From Eonycteris spelaea (taxonomy: Eukaryota; Chordata; Mammalia; Chiroptera; Pteropodidae), in contig PUFA01000022.1 of the NCBI GenBank assembly GCA_003508835.1, positions 4,712,001-4,776,000 of the forward strand: DNA of 64,000 bases, in the 5' to 3' direction. The notes under the pieces are model-generated. The model was given only the letters and a program-made list of their open reading frames with translations. It did no database searches and was not told the origin of the DNA. A program made the position numbers and the translations under genes. Below are positions 35,507-47,749 of the stretch, one piece after another. Position 1 is the stretch's first letter; every line of letters starts with the position of its first letter.

Positions 35507-36940
35507 ATGTATGTCTGTGAGCGGATTTCGAAAATTATGAAAGTCTTATTTAGGGAAAAAAACTGCAATAATTAAATAGTAAAATAACTTACTTTTTTTC
35601 CCTAAGAAATATGAAATATTTGGTTTAAGTTCTTGGATACTTTTATAACTGCATTGTGCATCCATATTTTTATGTGTAAATAGAAAGAAATATACCTATA
35701 TTGTAAGATTGTTCTGAAAATTAAATAATTTCTAGCATGGAGAGAACTTAGAACCAAGACTAGTTAATGTACCATCAGACATATTGCCATCCATCCAATG
35801 TGACCTTGATCTTTTCTCTCTTGCCTTATTCCCATTATTGAAACGCTGTTTTCTCTTTTCTGTGAATCTATGTCCTTGCCTATATCTATTTCTCTCTCTG
35901 TCTCTCTCTCGTTCTCTGCCCCAGCCCCAGCCCCCCCGATCTCTCCCTGAACTTGCGTGATAACTTCCCAACTTTCCAACTTATTAAATCTTGCCAAATA
36001 AGGTTTCAGATTTATCAGGCAAAGACTGAATTTTTCTTAACTGGCGGCTCGAGAGGCCAAGGCTATGTATAATTGGAACTAGAGGACTCAAAATTACAGT
36101 GAGAGAATACCAATTTTCATTTAAGTAAATTATTCATACGTTAAAAGTATTACATATCCTTGAAAATTGCATCAGGTTGAAGGACAGCCCTTCTTGATCA
36201 CTTTGCTGCATTTTGAATTTTTCCAAAGGTCACATATAAGAGAGATATACAATTTATTCAGTGTAATGCTCTTAGAATGTAAATAAATTTAGGTATTTCC
36301 TATTCTTGTAATTACTTGTACAAAGTGTCCTTATGTTAGGGACTTAAAAGGAGTTATGAAGTAAATGCTTTTGAAATATGAGGAAATCCAATTTTAAACC
36401 AGATAAATTTGTATGCAATTAAAATAAAGTCGTTTATTACTAACACATCATAGACATCATTTTTTAAAGGATTCTAAAGGAACTGGAGATAAACATATTG
36501 GGTGAAAAGATTACATTAAAAATGTGAAATGCATTACCATTTGAAGGGCACTTATCTTTTCTCCAAATTCTTAGGCTATAACCATCACAAGGTCTTAAAA
36601 ATACATGATAAAACTAAGAGATGCAGTCATAATTTAAATTAACATAATCAGAGCTTGAATTTGCAAAGTTTCAATTTTGCTTTTAAGACATCTTAATTAT
36701 TAACTTTGACAGAGTTATAAAACTATGGAACAATTTTATATTTCAAAAAATGCATATATCAGGTCATCAGCTCTCAGTTATCGAGTAAGGAGTGTAAGTC
36801 ACAGTCTTTTTGTTTTCTCCATAAGACATTACATGTTTCAGAAGGGTAATTTAGATGAAAGTATTAAGACCTATAAGCCAAAGAAAGTGGTCTCTACTGT
36901 TGACTGCCAAATTTAAAAGTATAATCTGAGCTAAGTTAGC
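35505..36940. other. AT-rich sequence; pyrimidine run
   Basis: A C/T-rich stretch lies at 35886-35945 (TCTCTCTCTG units, then a CCCCAGCC run). No gene recognised. Confidence 0.5.
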
Positions 36941-36944
36941 CCTA

Positions 36945-37012
36945 CGTGTCTCAGTTCCCTTATTGGGGGAATGAAGGATTCGGTCTAGTGATTCTGAAAC
37001 TTAACATTCTCT
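36945..37012 (+). mobile_element. Possible MIR-type fragment
   Basis: GTGTCTCAGTTCCCTTATTG, GGGGAATGAAGGATTCGGTC and TAGTGATTCTGAAACTT resemble the central part of a MIR-like SINE on the plus strand. The fragment is short and diverged. Confidence 0.35.
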
Positions 37013-38514
37013 TGGAAATAAGTAAGTTCTATTCTAAGCTCAATTATCTCATTATCTTTGATGGTTCAAAGAAAGTGTGATTAGCACATATATTAAGGTT
37101 TTGAGTTGGTTTTAGGTTGAATCCTTGATTAATTTCTCAACTTAGAATAGTATCTAGAACAAAGTAGAATATAGAAAGGCTATGAAGTAGTCATGAAGAA
37201 TGGCAAAGCTTTGAGTCATACCTTTAAATATATTTAGAGATTATGTTAAGTGTTAAAGATCCAAAAATAAAGAGAAATAGCTTTTTCTTGGGAAGACTTA
37301 AAGTCTAATAGTTCCTCTTTCATTAGTCCTTCCTACGGCTGCTTCACCATAATGGTTTGAACTAAGAATATCCGCCATTCAATATAGACATTCTGATTAG
37401 TCCAGAGGCTGAAATCTTTTATGAAAAATAAACCTGGAAACTAGTTTTGTTATGGTTTTATTTAACCAAAAGAGTTTACTGAAAAGTGTCAACATTCTTT
37501 TTATTCAGATTTTTATCTTAAAACAATTTAAAATTTACAGATAATAAGGATATTATTTTGCAAAGTCCATGCTTCAGAAGAAAATATGAACAAATATAAA
37601 TATAGAAACCATCTCTGCAGTAATACTAATAATTATATTTTATTTAGAAGAGCAGATTAATAGAAATTATCCAGGGTCTTTCATTAATTGTAGTTGCAGT
37701 TAACCATCTTAAGGAGATAAAATACCTATGAATTAATATAATAATAATATATAATAATAATAATAATGTCAATAAATTATTAATGTTCCCCCTGCCCCTT
37801 CTAACCTGGTGCCAGAAGCCTTGATTAAAGTATAGAGGAGACCTTAGATTTTTCAGATGGATGAGCTGGCCATTTTAATGAAAAGTAATTTTGTACTTTG
37901 CTTATTGAAGACTTCCTGTCTACAATAAGAACAAGATAAGGACTAAATAAGGCAGGTAGATGGTTTTCATTTGAGATAGAACCTGCCTATCAGAAATTCA
38001 TAGACCAGGATCCTGATGGGAATGTGACTTTGAAATATAGGCTGAGAAAAAAATGTCAGGACCAGAGACAAATATATGACTGAAGATTTAAGACACTGAG
38101 ATAATAATTGATTCACATAAGGAGTAAGAGATAACATACAAATATGGTATATAAATATTACGTCTTCTGCTATAATAAGAAAGAATTAGAAGATAAGTAA
38201 AGATTTTGCTTTAGCACCTCAAAAGTCTAATCTGGTCAGACCTAAAGATACTTTAAAATAAAATCTTGGTCTAGATATCTTTCTTGTCAGGACTAAAGGA
38301 ACAAATGCAATAATGAAATAAAAATATAGAAATTATGAGTAAAATCATGAAATTACTTTCTATTGCAAAATCATGTTCTTTAAAAGACAAGAAGAAAAAG
38401 AAGGAAAAAGAAAGAGGAGGGGAAAGAATTGGAAGAAAATAGGATGAGAAGGAGCATAAATAAAATAAAGGAACAGTATTTGGAGCTCACAAACACTTTG
38501 CTAGCTTTCAGCAT
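37013..38514. other. AT-rich sequence with (TAA)n run
   Basis: An imperfect TAA/ATA run lies at 37736-37768, and a purine-rich stretch (GAAGAAAAAGAAGG type) at 38380-38430. No gene recognised. Confidence 0.5.
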
Positions 38515-38950
38515 TTGCATTAGCTGGTTCTCCAGAGAAACAAAACTAACAGGCTGTGTATATACATACAGAGAGATTTATTTTAAGCATTTGGTTCACA
38601 TGGTTAGAAAGCCTGGCAAGTCCAAAATCTGCAGACGAAGCCAGTAGGCTAGAGACCCAAGGAAGAGCCGACATTGTAATGCAAGTCTGAATGATGTCTG
38701 CTCAAAAACTCTCTCCTGTAGAGGTCCGTCTTTTGTTCTAATCAGGCCTTTGACTGATTGGATGGAGCCCACACAAGGGGGGGTGGGAAGCGGGGGCAAT
38801 CTGCTTTACATAAATTCCACCAATTTAAATGTCAGTCTCATCCAGAAAAACAAACAAAAAAAAACCTTTACAAAACATCCAGAAAAATGCTTGATCATAT
38901 ACATGGACACAATGGCCCAGCCAAGTTGACACATAAAATTAACCATCATG
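38515..38950 (+). mobile_element. LTR-like element, copy 1
   Basis: Begins with GGTTCTCCAGAGAAACAAAAC and GAGAGATTTATTTTAAG, then TTGGTTCACATGGTTAGAAAG. The middle holds CTTTGACTGATTGGATGGAGCC and GGCAATCTGCTTTACATAAA. It ends with CCAAGTTGACACATAAAATT and AACCATCATGG. I know this order from a common mammalian LTR-like repeat and cannot name it safely. It shares its start, centre and end blocks with 44104-44592, which supports a real family. Confidence 0.55.
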
Positions 38951-39060
38951 GTATTATTTTTAGAAGTGGACATATGCCAAAAACAGCAGAGCTGATAGAA
39001 TCATATCGCCCTGCTTTCCTTTTTACAGTGAGACAATCTCAACTTACTCCAACTCTCTTG
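38951..39060. other. Short unique spacer
   Basis: Nothing recognised. Confidence 0.4.
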
Positions 39061-39180
39061 AGTGTTGGTGTCTATTCCGGTGTTGATGATGATAATCCCT
39101 GTTTTATGGTGTTCGTAAGGTCGCACGAGGTAATCTACCACATGCCTAAATCCCAGGCATGCAGTAGGTAGTCAATATGT
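39061..39180 (+). mobile_element. MIR SINE 3' fragment
   Basis: GATGATAATCCCTGTTTTAT, then CGAGGTAATCTACCACATGC and CAGGCATGCAGTAGGTAGTC resemble the MIR 3' half on the plus strand. Confidence 0.5.
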
Positions 39181-39985
39181 GGACCTCTTCATTATCACTG
39201 TCACCATTGTCATAATGAGATATGCTGTTGCTCAATTAGCCTTCCTTTTTTGGATGGATATTGAAAGTGAAGTGTATATTTGAGGTATGTTTCCAAATGG
39301 AGAGATTAATTGACATTTTGAAAGGAAAAACATATTATGGTGTGGCTTTTAGGATCAATTTACCTAAATTATTCAAATTAATCTGAGCGAGGCCATGCAT
39401 GTAATTTCCTTCTGTGTGAACACTGACAATGTGTAACTTCTGAGTAGGGCATATTTGCTAGGCCTCTCTAGCTTCTGAGGTAGCAACATATTTCAAAATA
39501 TAATAACTAGGCTGTTATTATTTTAACCTCTACGTGATTTCAACTTAAGTATTTGCTAATGAATAGAATCTTTAAGTGTTTTATGACATTTAAGTACAGT
39601 CAACTGGAAGCCAGCATTACCTAAAACTGAATTATTTTCATTAAAACCTGAATATTAATTTTCTAAAATTCTCTTTCATGACATTTGAGGTGTGATACAA
39701 GAATTCAGGCAGAAAAGAATAAAACATTTTGTCATCTTGGGAAAATATCTAGTTATTGATTTAAATTTGTAGATATTAATTTTATAACATTAGGCGATTA
39801 ATTTTTTTCAATATGTAAGCATTTTGACTTTTTTGTCTTTAAGAAATCTTTCCTCACTATGTGTTCCTTCTTTAGCTTCATACTTTTTTTTTTCAAATCT
39901 ATAAGAAAATCAAATTAAAGATCAAAATGCAAATATGATATTGAGTAAAGATCCAACTTATAGAAGATCCGTATTTATGTGCTAT
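39181..39985. other. AT-rich sequence, no feature seen
   Basis: No repeat family or coding region recognised. Confidence 0.5.
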
Positions 39986-39989
39986 GTGT

Positions 39990-40330
39990 GCATATGCGTG
40001 CATGCACGTGTGTACTGGGGAAGTCTCGCTGGCACAGCCATTCTAGAAATCCATCTTGTAAATTTAGTACCAGAAATATCCCTGGCATATGCTCATGGAA
40101 ATAAAAAAAATGCACATTGCAACATTATTTGTGCTAGAAAAATGTAGCAACCATCTAAATGTTTATCATTGATTGAGTGGGTAGTAAATGATGATATATG
40201 CTTATGATGGACCATAGTGCAGCGGTCGAAATTTATAAACTTAGGTCAGTGAGGTCAACTAAAACAGGCACATACACTTATAAAACAATGCTATTTACTT
40301 TTAAAGAACCCAAAAATGTAAGTTCTAGAG
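39990..40330 (+). mobile_element. L1 LINE 3'-region fragment
   Basis: Sense-strand L1 3'-region order: GCACATTGCAACATTATTTG (40113), GCAACCATCTAAATGTTTAT (40147) and TGATGATATATGCTTATGATGGACCATAGTGCAGC (split across 40187-40223). Diverged and truncated at both ends. Confidence 0.5.
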
Positions 40331-42925
40331 ACATCACCCTCAGATGTATAAAATAAGATCACAGAACCTACAATTGTTGATTTTTTTTTTTTTGCTTTTA
40401 TTATGGATGGATGTATATAGAGAACAGAGATCACCCTTGTTAATTACTCAGTTTTGCTTACTTCACAATTCATTATAAATACCACGTGATATGGGAGAGA
40501 CTTGATATTAACCATACCCTTTTCTTTAGGAAAAAAAAAATCATGTTTGTTTTTTTCTGACATTTTGTTAATTTGAGATACAATTTCTGATCTCTTCAGT
40601 AAGAAAAGACTTCTGTTATTGCAAAATCACAGAGGAAATGCCTGTGATTGACCACTTTTTTATTTTTGGTTAAAAATATATATCTTTCATATGTATGTCT
40701 TTATCTTGAAAGTGAAAAAGGGAAATCAAGAGGGGTTATGGGAGACAGAGACCATTACAAGTCCAATAGATGATAAGTACCTGCTGAAGGAAAAAGAAGA
40801 AAAGATAATATTATAAAAATTATTAAAGCCACACTAAGGAAAAATTAGCTAGCATAAGGAATCTTTTGGCTTTAATTTTTTTGTCTAATTGCGATCTTAC
40901 TGCTTTTTACCTGGTCAAAGCCTAGACTGAAGTATAATATTGTCAGAATTAGAGATGAATTTTACTGCATTTAATAGTCTCAAAATTTGTTATTGAATTC
41001 AAAGGACTTTGAGGTCATATGAAGCTGTAAAGAGCCCTCGTAAGGTCTTAGAGGAAATAATAGCTTAATTAACTTTGGAGAATGGCACAATTTGGCCAGT
41101 CACCAAGGTTCTTTGGAGTCTGAGATTAAGGAGACTGAGAACATGAGTTCAATGCCTTAAGGAACTTGTAACCACGTTCTGTGGGCGCCGGCTTTCCTAA
41201 TCACACTTCAAGGCATCTCTCTGATTCCTGCCACTCATCTCAGAGGCTTGAAGAGGGAATGCGAATGAAGCCCTGCAATGGGAAATTAAAGATAATGGAG
41301 CCAGTAGCACCCTGGTGGCCTTAATAAGGCAGCGACTGCCTCAGAGGAAATTCCCAGTAATGTTTCAAAAAGCTAATGTTTCTTTCTTTTTTAGTTTTCT
41401 TTAGTTTTTTTTTTTTTTGTCTTTATTTTGTCTCTGTGTGAATGAGTCTTTTTTACATTATTGTTTTGACCGTTCCACATCCGAATTTGCCATGGTCAGT
41501 CTGTTCGATGTACCTATATGTTCCAGAGGTCTGCAGTGACAAAGACAGATAATTCCATGACCTGGAATGTGCCTTATGTCATTTTGTTGTGGAAATCTCC
41601 AACACAATTTAGTGGAAAGACACTGTTGATTGAAATGTTCAGAGGAGCAAGAGAGGAAGTCACCAAACAACTTCGATTGCCATTAGCTTGAATCACAGAC
41701 CTAGTTCTTTACTTAATTATAGTGATTGAAATTACTTTTTTTTTTTGTCATTTTATTTAAGCCGAAGTAACCATCCTTTGAAAGACATACAAAATTAATT
41801 GTTTATTATAAGTAACAAAAAATCTCATTAACTGTTTCAGGTAGAGAATCCCCTCAATATTAATTATATGTCAAACTACAGAGAGTTCTATTAATAAAAA
41901 TAAGCATTTAGAAATAGAGTGAAGATGATTATAATCTTATGTTTCATGCATCATGTGTGATTATGTAAGTATTATTATATGGTCATTGATTTGTTAAGAT
42001 CAAAAGTTCACACATTGGTTATTTAATCTGAGTAAAAACAATGATATGAAAAAATGCACAGTAACATACCATTAGATAATAGTGCATATTGCTATAGAGC
42101 ATATTGGTAACCAGAGATCTAGCTACATGAATCTGAAAATTTGTTCCTAAGCTATCTTTACAAATTAAAATATTTCAAAATATAAGAGATCTTGTTTGTT
42201 TGTTTAAGAATTACATGTTTTAGATAATAAAAGAATCGGTTAAAACCATTCCCCACAAAACCCCATCAAGCGGCTTCTTAATAGGTTTTTTTTTATTTAT
42301 CAAGAAGATTCTTGTCATGGTCTGTTGAGCTGACTGACTTTAAATCTTGAAGCCTCATGGGTCTCCCTCTGGAAAAGAAAAAGAATGAATTCAGTTCCGT
42401 ACCTCCCTTGAAATCTAGCCCTTATGTCTAATAGCTTTAAAATTAGCAGTGAGCTCAGGGGAGTCATTTAGTGCTGCTCAGAACGTTAAAGCATGAAAAG
42501 TCTTTTGATCTGAATCTTAGGGAGCTTAAAAATGTTGTTTTATCTCAATATGAATTCAAGACTGTATTTTTAATTTGATAAATGTGTAGGGCGTAATGCT
42601 ATTTCTTGTCAACCACTTCTTAAATGATGGAATACAGTAGGGAACAAAATTTCTCCTGTCTGAAAAACAAAATCTTGAATGGACACCTTATGCTTTCATA
42701 CGTTTTTTTAAAGAGGAAATGTCAAGGCATGTGAAGTTGACTCGGTCAGGTGATCGATACCTGCAAACACTGAACCCTGATCAGCCACATCCTGGCCACT
42801 CTCATCTCTACACTGCAGATCCTGACTTACCTCTGTGTATGAAGTAAACCTACTATCATTTTAATTAAAATAGAAGGACTGTCACACCATGTAGTGACCA
42901 TTAGATTAATTGCACTGCATTCGAT
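40331..42925. other. 2.6 kb without recognisable gene
   Basis: T runs lie at 40381-40394, 41407-41419 and 41736-41745. The segment 41160-41360 is less AT-rich and non-repetitive. No repeat family assigned and no splice-bounded open frame noticed. Confidence 0.45.
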
Positions 42926-42929
42926 GTGT

Positions 42930-43110
42930 TATATATTGTCTTACCTAAAAAGCACAACACAGCGAGATAGGTATAGTTTCCCCAATTTCCTTGGTGAGGA
43001 AACGAAAACTAAAAATATATCAGCTAACCATTCAAGAACTTATACCAAGTTTGACCTGATTCTAAAGTAAAACCAACTATACCGTCATCTCTGTACTGCT
43101 ATTAGCGTAA
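42930..43110 (-). mobile_element. MIR SINE, inverted
   Basis: GCGAGATAGGTATAGTTTCC, CCAATTTCCTTGGTGAGGAA, ACGAAAACT and a TTGACCTGATTCTAAAG block follow reverse-complement MIR order. Strongly diverged. Confidence 0.5.
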
Positions 43111-43820
43111 AATACGATACCATATACACATTAGCTGACGTATAGCAGACATAGTGCCTGATGCGTGCCGTTACTGTGGCGATGCTAGAGGCTGGTGACT
43201 TGAATCAGAATCTCTCTGACACTGAAATCCTTTCTAACGTTAGGAAATAGTTTTCAAGAAAATCTAACTGTGGCGTCTTATGATTTATGTGGCAATTATG
43301 GGTGAAGGTTTGATTTAAACTTTTATAAGGAATAAGAACAGTGCTTAAATATATATTGGACTCATTTCAATAGATGTACAGTCTATAGGATTGTCATTAA
43401 AAAAATTCAAAAAGTTTTACAATTAGATTTATCTACAGTTGAATGTGTTTTTCCTGAATTCTAAACACCTGAAGATTGACTCCTAAACCACTGAGTATGG
43501 CCTGATGAATTCTTCAGGAACTACAAACTTTGCAAGTCAAAATGCTCTCCTTCTTTTTATTTAATATCAACCATAATTAAATGTTCAAATCATGAATATT
43601 AAAAACATCTTTAAAAAGAAATGACTTTTCTAAAATAGAATACTACTTAAATCATACTGATGACCCAAAATATTCTACCTTTTTTTTTTTAAGTAGAGAT
43701 TGATTGATTTACACTGACAAATAAAAATTACCACATGCTTATCTGAATAGGTAATGAGCGCAGGCATTTTTGTATCTTAAATTTCTAGGGGTTTGTGTTT
43801 TATTAATTAAACTCTGCTTC
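43111..43820. other. AT-rich sequence, no feature seen
   Basis: A T run at 43680-43690. No gene or repeat family recognised. Confidence 0.5.
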
Positions 43821-43821
43821 T

Positions 43822-43895
43822 TGTTATCTGTGTCTACTTTCATGTTATCTGTGTCTACTTTCATGCTACTTTCTTGTTATCTGTGTCTACTTTCA
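43822..43895 (+). repeat. 21-bp tandem repeat, three copies
   Basis: A 21-bp unit starting TGTTATCTGTGTCTACTTT and ending CA is present exactly at 43822-43842, 43843-43863 and 43875-43895. An 11-bp spacer (TGCTACTTTCT) separates copies 2 and 3. The spacer starts like the sequence after copy 3 (TGCTACC), so the underlying unit may be 32 bp with a partial first copy. Confidence 0.95.
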
Positions 43896-43922
43896 TGCTA
43901 CCAACATCTGTTTCTAGGCTTT

Positions 43923-43956
43923 ACACACACACATCACACACACACACACACACATC
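43923..43956 (+). repeat. (CA)n microsatellite
   Basis: A CA run with one ATC interruption, ending at TCGCATG and followed by a short TGTGTG. Confidence 0.9.
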
Positions 43957-44103
43957 GCATGTGTGTACAATATCAATGAAATAGAATGTTCTAAGTTCTC
44001 TTTTTTTTCTATGTGAATCAATAAAAACTGATGCACATAAATATATAATTTCTTTTCACACCTAAAGTATATACCTACACCAGACTCCCGATTTTTTTTA
44101 TGT

Positions 44104-44592
44104 AGTAGTAGTCAGGAATTTCCAGAGAAATAGAACTAATATATTTATATAAAATAAGGAATTATGGAGGCTGATAGATCCCAAGACCCTGCAGTCAGCA
44201 CACTGGAGACGCAGCAGGGACAATGTGTGTTCCCGTTCCACGCCCCAAGGCCTGAGAACAAGAGCTGGGGCTGTGGTTCCAGTGTGAACACCAGCCAGCC
44301 GTGACCTCAGAAGCCCTGATGTTTCGGTCCCACTTGTAAAGCCGGAGACCAGCGTCTCCAGCCCCAGCCGGCAGGCAGGCTTTGTTCTCTCTGGCTCTGA
44401 CTCAGCTCTTTACTCAGTCTGCATCTTCAGCTGTTGGGATGAGGATCACCCACGTTAGGGACTACAGTCTGCTTTGCTCAATCTACCGATTTCAAATATA
44501 ATTCCCACCTACAAATGCCCTCACCGACACACCCTGCATGTCTGGTCAAGCGTCTGAGCACCCTGAGGCACAGTCAAGTTGCCAGATAAATG
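44104..44592 (+). mobile_element. LTR-like element, copy 2
   Basis: Same family and orientation as 38515-38950. It starts with ATTTCCAGAGAAATAGAACT, then GGAATTATGGAGGCTGATAG. The centre holds GGCCTGAGAACAAGAGCTGG, then CTGCTTTGCTCAATCTACCG and TGCCCTCACCGACACACC. It ends with GCACAGTCAAGTTGCCAGAT. It is more GC-rich and longer than copy 1. Confidence 0.5.
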
Positions 44593-44724
44593 CACCGTCG
44601 CAGTTTTTGAAATTTGTTTTGATAGATTTTCTATTCTGAGATGAACGTAAATTCACAGACCATATTAAGAAGTAATACAGAGACGTCCCAGAGATTTCAC
44701 ATACAGATACTGGCCTTTTCTCAG

Positions 44725-44856
44725 TATAGATATAGATATAGATATAGATATAGATATAGATATAGATATAGATATATAGATAGATATACAGATATCTATC
44801 TATCTGTATATCTATATCTATATCTGTATGTATGTATGTCTGTATGTATGTATTTC
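44725..44856 (+). repeat. (TATAGA)n with inverted TATCTA arm
   Basis: About nine TATAGA units run into GATAGATATACAGATA. Then comes the complementary TATCTATCTATCTGTATATC series and finally TGTATGTATG units. The two arms can pair, giving a hairpin centred near 44792-44798. Confidence 0.9.
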
Positions 44857-44929
44857 TCTTCCTTTCGCCAGCCTGTATTATTATATTTGAAGTGAACTTT
44901 TTTTTCGGCATCATCTAGTTGGGCCATAT

Positions 44930-46690
44930 TTGTTAATCCAGCGTGCCAGGCTCTGTTGTTAGTTGATATATATCAAGACCATTAACACTTAATGTAATTA
45001 TCAATACGTCAGTACTTAAGCCTGCTATTATATTATTTGTTGTAGGTTTGTTTTCTCTGGTTCTGGTTCTGCTTCCTCTGTTCTTTTTAATTGCTTTAAT
45101 GCGAGTTGCTTAAATCTTCTTTTAGGAGGTCATCTTCATTTATTTATAGTGTGTTGAATATACCTCTTATATGGTTTGTGTGGTTGCTCTAGGTATCACA
45201 TTACATATACGTAACTTTAACACACTCTACTGATGTCATCATTTGACCAGTATATTTTTACCAGGAATAGGATTATGTTTTGACAATTTTTTTTCAATGT
45301 CTGGAAAGTATTGTGCCATTTATTTCTGGCCTCTGCTTTCTGATGAGACGTCATCATAATTGATTTCTTTTGGTCCCGTATCGGTAATGTGCCTTTTTTT
45401 TTTTTTTTCCAGGCTGTTTTCAGAAAGTAAAGTCTCTGTCTTTATTTTTCAGTAGTTTAATTATGACGTGTCTCGGCATGGACTCATTTAGGTTTATCTA
45501 TTGGGCGTTTGTTCCGTTTCTAGAATGTAGGTTTATGTCTCCTTCCAAACTCAGTTTTCAGCCCTGCGCCCTTTCTCCTGCCCACCAAGAAATCCAGCAA
45601 CATGAACGCTGGCGGCTCTGTCAGGGTCCCACGGGTCCCTAAGGCTCTGTTGTTTGTTAAACAAACTGTTGTTTTCTCTATCCTTCATGTTAGTTAACTT
45701 CTCTTGTTTTATTTTCTAGGAAGTCAGTTCTTTCCTGTCCCCTCCCTTCTGCTGATGAGCCCATCCAGTGAGCTTTGTTATTTTGACTTAATATTTTTTT
45801 TGTAGCTAAAGTTTTAATTTAGTTATTTTTTTATCACTCGTTTTCCTTGTCTGAGAATTTGTATTTCTTCGCTGAGGCTTTCCGTTTTCTTCTTGGTGTT
45901 GGGTATATTTATAATTTCTCTTTGAAGCAATTTATGATGACTGATTTACAGTCTTGTCAAATAATTACGGCTGTCATCTTAGAGCTATCATTTGGTATCT
46001 TTTTTTGTTTGTTTTTCATTCAATTTTATGCAACTAGATTTTCCTGCTTCTTGGTGTGCTGAATGATTTGCAGTTGAAACCTGGACACTGTCTTATTATT
46101 TGGTGAGACTGGTCTGATTTAGAGTTTAGTTCACGCGACCGTCTCTGGTGCTGCTCAGGCAAGGGGAGTGTGTGTTCCTTGCGTTACCAGCGGGGGCCGC
46201 GAGTCCTGGCTCCCGTGTCGTGGTTTGACACCTGAGCGTAGGGCCTCTTCATTTCATCCGGGCGAGCGTGGGCATTCCGCTCCCTGCGAGGTCTCAGGTG
46301 ACTACATGGTAGTGGCGGCCTCATTACCACGGGGCGCTGGCGAAACTCCCAGCTGGGCACTGGCTGTCGCCTGATACCGTCCAGTGGGGATGCTGGAATG
46401 CAGATCAGCCTCCCGAGGGAGGGACTCTGGGTTGTCTGTCTGTTCTTCAGTGGCGTGTGTGAGCACGGTGTTTCTGCGGTGTTTGGCTGGGGAAGCACAG
46501 TTATTGTCAAAAAAGCTCTCTGTCTTTTTAAGCTGCCCCTTTTCTGGTTCTGATAACACCATTGAGCTCCATCTCGGTCAGCCTCTCTCTTCCTCCCTGC
46601 CTGTCTGTGACTATGCGATCGTGACTGTTGAAACGTTATTTGCCATTCTTTATCTGTATCTATTTTTATTGGAATTAAAAGTTTGGGAAA
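44930..46690 (-). mobile_element. Long old L1-type LINE fragment, antisense
   Basis: A run of antisense LINE landmarks. ATGGTTTGTGTGGTTGCTCTAGG (45171) is followed by TGGCCTCTGCTTTCTGATGAG (45329) and TTTAATTATGACGTGTCTCGGC (45457). Next are GAGCCCATCCAGTGAGC (45757) and GATTTTCCTGCTTCTTGG (46038), then TGAAACCTGGACACTGTC. The right part (46130-46640) is GC- and CpG-rich, like a LINE 5' UTR. I assign it to an old L1M-type family. The short open frames inside are shadows of this relic. Confidence 0.6.
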
Positions 46691-47235
46691 CTGCCATATT
46701 CATATCTATACGCATATCTATACATATGCTCACACTAATACTTTACCATTAGTAATTATAGTAAATATCTTTCCTCCTTATTTATACAGGACGAGGGAAA
46801 CTTATGACTCCAATTTATTTTATATATGCATTTTTAAATGTATCTTTGCTTTTATATATAAAGCCAATGTAAAGCCAGTTATTATGGAATATGAAATATG
46901 CCAACTGTGATATATTTGAAGTTTTCATTTCCATTTGGCCAAGAAACTGCTATGAATTGAATATCAGTGGTATGTAAGACAAACGTGGTCTTATCGCTAT
47001 GAAATATACATGTTCTTTTATGTTCATGTGTACGCTACATCCTTTATCCTCCTCACTTGCCCACCAGTGCCTTCTCCCTTCCGGGACATCTATTTTCTGG
47101 CCGGATCTCTGCTCCTTATCTTTGTCTAGTAATAGAAAGAGAGAGTGTTCTAAAGTAGCTTCAGCTTTTTGGAGAGACAGTAGAAGTGCAGCCTGAGGCT
47201 GCGTGCCATTCTAATGGAAACAAAATCACTATTCC
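46691..47235. other. AT-rich sequence, no feature seen
   Basis: No repeat family or coding region recognised. Confidence 0.5.
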
Positions 47236-47306
47236 TTCTGTCTCCCTCTCTGTTTTCCGCTCCGTCTCCCTCTGTCTCTCTCTGTCTCTCTCTGTCTCTC
47301 TCTCTG

Positions 47307-47367
<61 letters not shown>

Positions 47368-47395
47368 CTCTCCCCACCTCCCTGACTCACTCATG
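47236..47395 (+). repeat. Polypyrimidine (TC)n tract
   Basis: About 160 bp of C and T: TCTCCCTCTCTG units, then a long (TC)n run (47310-47358), then CCCCTCTCCCC. The Ser/Leu-rich and Arg/Glu-rich open frames over it on the two strands are repeat translation. Confidence 0.95.
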
Positions 47396-47544
47396 ATATG
47401 GGGCTATAAACTGAAGCATGTTAAAGATACTTTCTCTTAGTAGGATATAATATATATTTGATTGTTCAGGTAGTCATTCATTCATTCTCCAAGAACAAAA
47501 TTTTGTAATATATTTGGGAGTCTGAACATTTCTCTAGCTCAAAA

Positions 47545-47645
47545 AGTGAACCTGTAGATTATATGTTCCTCAGTGACAGGGTTTATCTGTCATTCACTAT
47601 TTTATCACCAGCTACAATCACTGTGACTCATACTCATTAGGCGGT
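47545..47645 (+). mobile_element. L2 LINE 3' fragment
   Basis: TAGATTATATGTTCCTCAGT, GACAGGGTTTATCTGTCATT, CACTATTTTATCACCAGCTA and a TACTCATTAGGCGG block follow L2 3'-UTR order. Confidence 0.5.
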
Positions 47646-47749
47646 GGTTGAGCCAAGAACTGAGGGGCAGAGAGGCAGCCAGGATCCCGTGGCAGAGTGT
47701 TCTGACTGCACAAATGTCAAGGGCGTAGGAGAGAACATGGTGAGCAGGA

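Noticed and set aside
43822..43895. CRISPR-like repeat-spacer pattern
   Set aside because: Two units are directly adjacent, the one spacer is 11 bp and resembles the flank, and the DNA is mammalian. It is a minisatellite.
46168..46752. Several GC-rich open frames of 68-122 codons
   Set aside because: They lie in the GC-rich end of an antisense LINE relic, overlap on both strands and have no conserved protein features.
47150..47440. Ser/Leu-rich and Arg/Glu-rich open frames
   Set aside because: Translation of the (TC)n/(GA)n tract on the two strands.
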